Origin: JAQGMJ01 sp036271855
GTDB lineage: Bacteria > Pseudomonadota > Gammaproteobacteria > Burkholderiales > JAEUOS01
NCBI GenBank assembly: GCA_036271855.1
Contig: DATAZV010000028.1
Coordinates: 1 to 17,526 of the forward strand
Length of the DNA: 17,526 nucleotides
Direction of reading: 5' to 3'
Shown here piece after piece: positions 13,383-17,526 of the stretch. The translations under genes and the position numbers were made by a program. Numbering within the stretch: position 1 is the first letter of the stretch; every line of letters starts with the position of its first letter. The notes under the pieces are model-generated. The model had not been told where the DNA came from. It saw nothing but the letters and a program-made list of their open reading frames with translations, and ran no database searches.

Positions 13383-13416
13383 CAGCCGGTCACGCCCAGT
13401 GCGTAGCTTGCGGCTG
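13383..13416 (+). promoter_or_regulatory. rpsL-rpsG intercistronic hairpin, candidate S7 site
   Basis: CAGCCG (13383-13388) pairs with CGGCTG (13411-13416) around an internal loop and an inner ACGC/GCGT stem with a CCAGT loop. It ends 6 bases before the rpsG ribosome-binding site AAGAGG (13423-13428). In E. coli S7 binds the rpsL-rpsG spacer and represses translation of the downstream genes. The location and fold agree with such a site, but sequence-level recognition is not shown. Confidence 0.4.
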
Positions 13417-13433
13417 TAATTGAAGAGGTTGTT

Positions 13434-13904
13434 ATGCCACGTCGTCGTGAAGTACCCAAGCGCGAGATTCTGCCCGACCCGAAATTCGGCAGCGTCGATC
13501 TGTCCAAGTTCGTCAACGTCCTGATGATCGAGGGCAAGAAGGCTGTCGCCGAGCGCATCATCTACGGCGCGCTGGACCAGATCGGCAAGAAGACCGGCAA
13601 GCCGGCACTCGAAGTGTTCGGCCAGGCGTTGAGCAACGCCAAGCCGATGGTCGAAGTGAAGTCGCGCCGCGTCGGCGGTGCCAACTACCAGGTGCCGGTC
13701 GAAGTGCGTCCGATCCGCCGCATGGCACTGGCGATGCGCTGGTTGCGCGAAGCCGCGCACAAGCGCAGCGAAAAGTCGATGGGCCAGCGTCTGGCCAACG
13801 AACTGATGGAAGCCGCCGAAGGCCGTGGCGGCGCGGTCAAAAAGCGTGATGAAGTGCACCGCATGGCAGAAGCCAACAAGGCATTCGCCCACTTCCGCTT
13901 CTGA
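13434..13904 (+). CDS. rpsG: 30S ribosomal protein S7
   Basis: The 156-residue product is S7, which organises the 30S head and contacts E-site tRNA and mRNA. It starts MPRRREVPKREILPDPKFGS. It shows the conserved VNVLMIEGKKAVAERIIYGAL and the beta-hairpin VKSRRVGGANYQVPVEV that touches tRNA, and ends with EVHRMAEANKAFAHFRF. The length is that of the common bacterial S7. ATG follows AAGAGG (13423-13428) by five bases. It lies 66 bases after rpsL, in the same predicted transcript. A canonical terminator follows its stop by 23 bases, so unlike in E. coli it is probably the last gene of a short unit. Confidence 0.99.
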   Translation: MPRRREVPKREILPDPKFGSVDLSKFVNVLMIEGKKAVAERIIYGALDQIGKKTGKPALEVFGQALSNAKPMVEVKSRRVGGANYQVPVEVRPIRRMALAMRWLREAAHKRSEKSMGQRLANELMEAAEGRGGAVKKRDEVHRMAEANKAFAHFRF

Positions 13905-13927
13905 CGCGAATAGCAACACCCGCAAAG

Positions 13928-13959
13928 AAGCGCCTCCGGTCCACACGAGGCGCTTTTTT
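13928..13959 (+). terminator. Rho-independent terminator after rpsG
   Basis: AAGCGCCTC (13928-13936) pairs perfectly with GAGGCGCTT (13947-13955) around a 10-base loop. The right arm runs into six Ts (13954-13959). It has the classic GC-rich stem plus U-tract and lies between rpsG and fusA. It implies that fusA needs readthrough or its own promoter. Confidence 0.85.
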
Positions 13960-14064
13960 CATAAGGGCGGGTGGGTTTAACCAGATTTGATGTTTTTGAC
14001 GTGAAATTCCGTTCGCCGGCCCCATCTAACGACCGGCTTGATCTTTGAGAAAGAGGTACCCCAA

Positions 14065-16170
<2,106 letters not shown>

Positions 16171-16183
16171 GCAGTTGCAGTTA

Positions 16184-16201
16184 GGCCGGTGTGAGCCGGC
16201 C
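16184..16201 (+). terminator. Small GC hairpin after fusA
   Basis: GGCCGG (16184-16189) pairs perfectly with CCGGCC (16196-16201) around TGTGAG, 13 bases after the fusA stop. There is no U-tract. It is the first of three inverted repeats in the spacer, in the same order and spacing as those after the first tuf. Confidence 0.45.
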
Positions 16202-16216
16202 CCTGTGGCAGTTAAT

Positions 16217-16250
16217 CAAAAAATCGACTGGCTCTGCCAGCGATTTTTTG
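16217..16250. terminator. Strong bidirectional terminator between fusA and tuf (inverted repeat B, copy 2)
   Basis: A 10-bp outer stem, CAAAAAATCG (16217-16226) against CGATTTTTTG (16241-16250), is stacked on CTGGC/GCCAG with a TCT loop and one bulged A (16227), about 15 bp in all. The A6 and T6 tracts inside the arms give a U-run for transcripts in either direction. It shares the GGCTCTGCC cap and overall shape with the inverted repeat at 195-229. Confidence 0.75.
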
Positions 16251-16264
16251 CAAGCTAGGCCGGG

Positions 16265-16286
16265 CAAAAGTAGGTTTGTACTTTTG
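16265..16286. repeat. CAAAAGTA palindrome, copy 2, upstream of tuf
   Basis: CAAAAGTA (16265-16272) and TACTTTTG (16279-16286) form a perfect 8-bp inverted repeat around GGTTTG. The 23 bases from 16265 match 244-266 except for one loop base. The right arm leads into TTGACC (16284-16289), which resembles a -35 box, but no good -10 box stands 16-18 bases further on (TAACCC at 17). An operator or a dispersed intergenic repeat are both possible. Confidence 0.7.
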
Positions 16287-16335
16287 ACCGAACGATCTTT
16301 AAGTTTTAACCCTTATTGTTCTTTAGGAGAAAATC

Positions 16336-17526
<1,191 letters not shown>

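Overview
This window is a contiguous run of core translation and transcription genes from a GC-rich (roughly 60% GC by eye) Proteobacterium, most likely a betaproteobacterium. The basis is gene order (tuf, tRNA-Trp, secE, nusG, rplKAJL, rpoBC, rpsL, rpsG, fusA, tuf), the two tuf copies bracketing the block, and full-length RpoB, RpoC and EF-G proteins whose key residues lie at or within a few positions of the E. coli numbering. A finer placement (for example Nitrosomonadales) would be a guess. Every supported gene is on the + strand.

Layout. Bases 1-141 are the last 46 codons and stop of one tuf gene. A 139-base spacer with three inverted repeats leads to tRNA-Trp(CCA), then secE and nusG, which overlap by 4 bases. 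A 217-base leader precedes rplK-rplA. A 393-base structured leader, in the position of the L10 autoregulatory leader, precedes rplJ-rplL. A 306-base spacer with a long hairpin separates rplL from rpoB-rpoC. Three hairpins follow rpoC, the last merging into a near-consensus sigma70 promoter (TTGACG, 17 bp, TATACT) for rpsL-rpsG. A canonical U-tract terminator follows rpsG, then fusA, then a second strong bidirectional terminator, then a complete tuf that ends exactly at the last base of the window.

How the genes work together. SecE is part of the protein export channel. NusG couples RNA polymerase to the ribosome and Rho. L11, L1, L10 and L7/L12 build the two flexible stalks of the 50S subunit that handle tRNA exit and recruit EF-G and EF-Tu. 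RpoB and RpoC form the RNA polymerase active centre. S12 and S7 belong to the 30S decoding centre and head. EF-G and EF-Tu drive elongation. The leaders offer places for feedback by L1, L10 and S7, as known in E. coli, but the binding sites proposed here are inferred from position and foldability.

Novelty. I see no undescribed multi-gene system; the coding content is conventional. The points worth a second look are: (i) a 141-base perfect identity between the two ends of the window, which makes it look circular and probably reflects collapse of two identical tuf genes in assembly; (ii) a composite three-hairpin element present with identical internal spacing both after the first tuf and between fusA and the second tuf, with different but still paired stem sequences and a shared CAAAAGTA-N6-TACTTTTG palindrome; and (iii) two strong terminators that appear to split the usual rpsL-rpsG-fusA-tuf operon.
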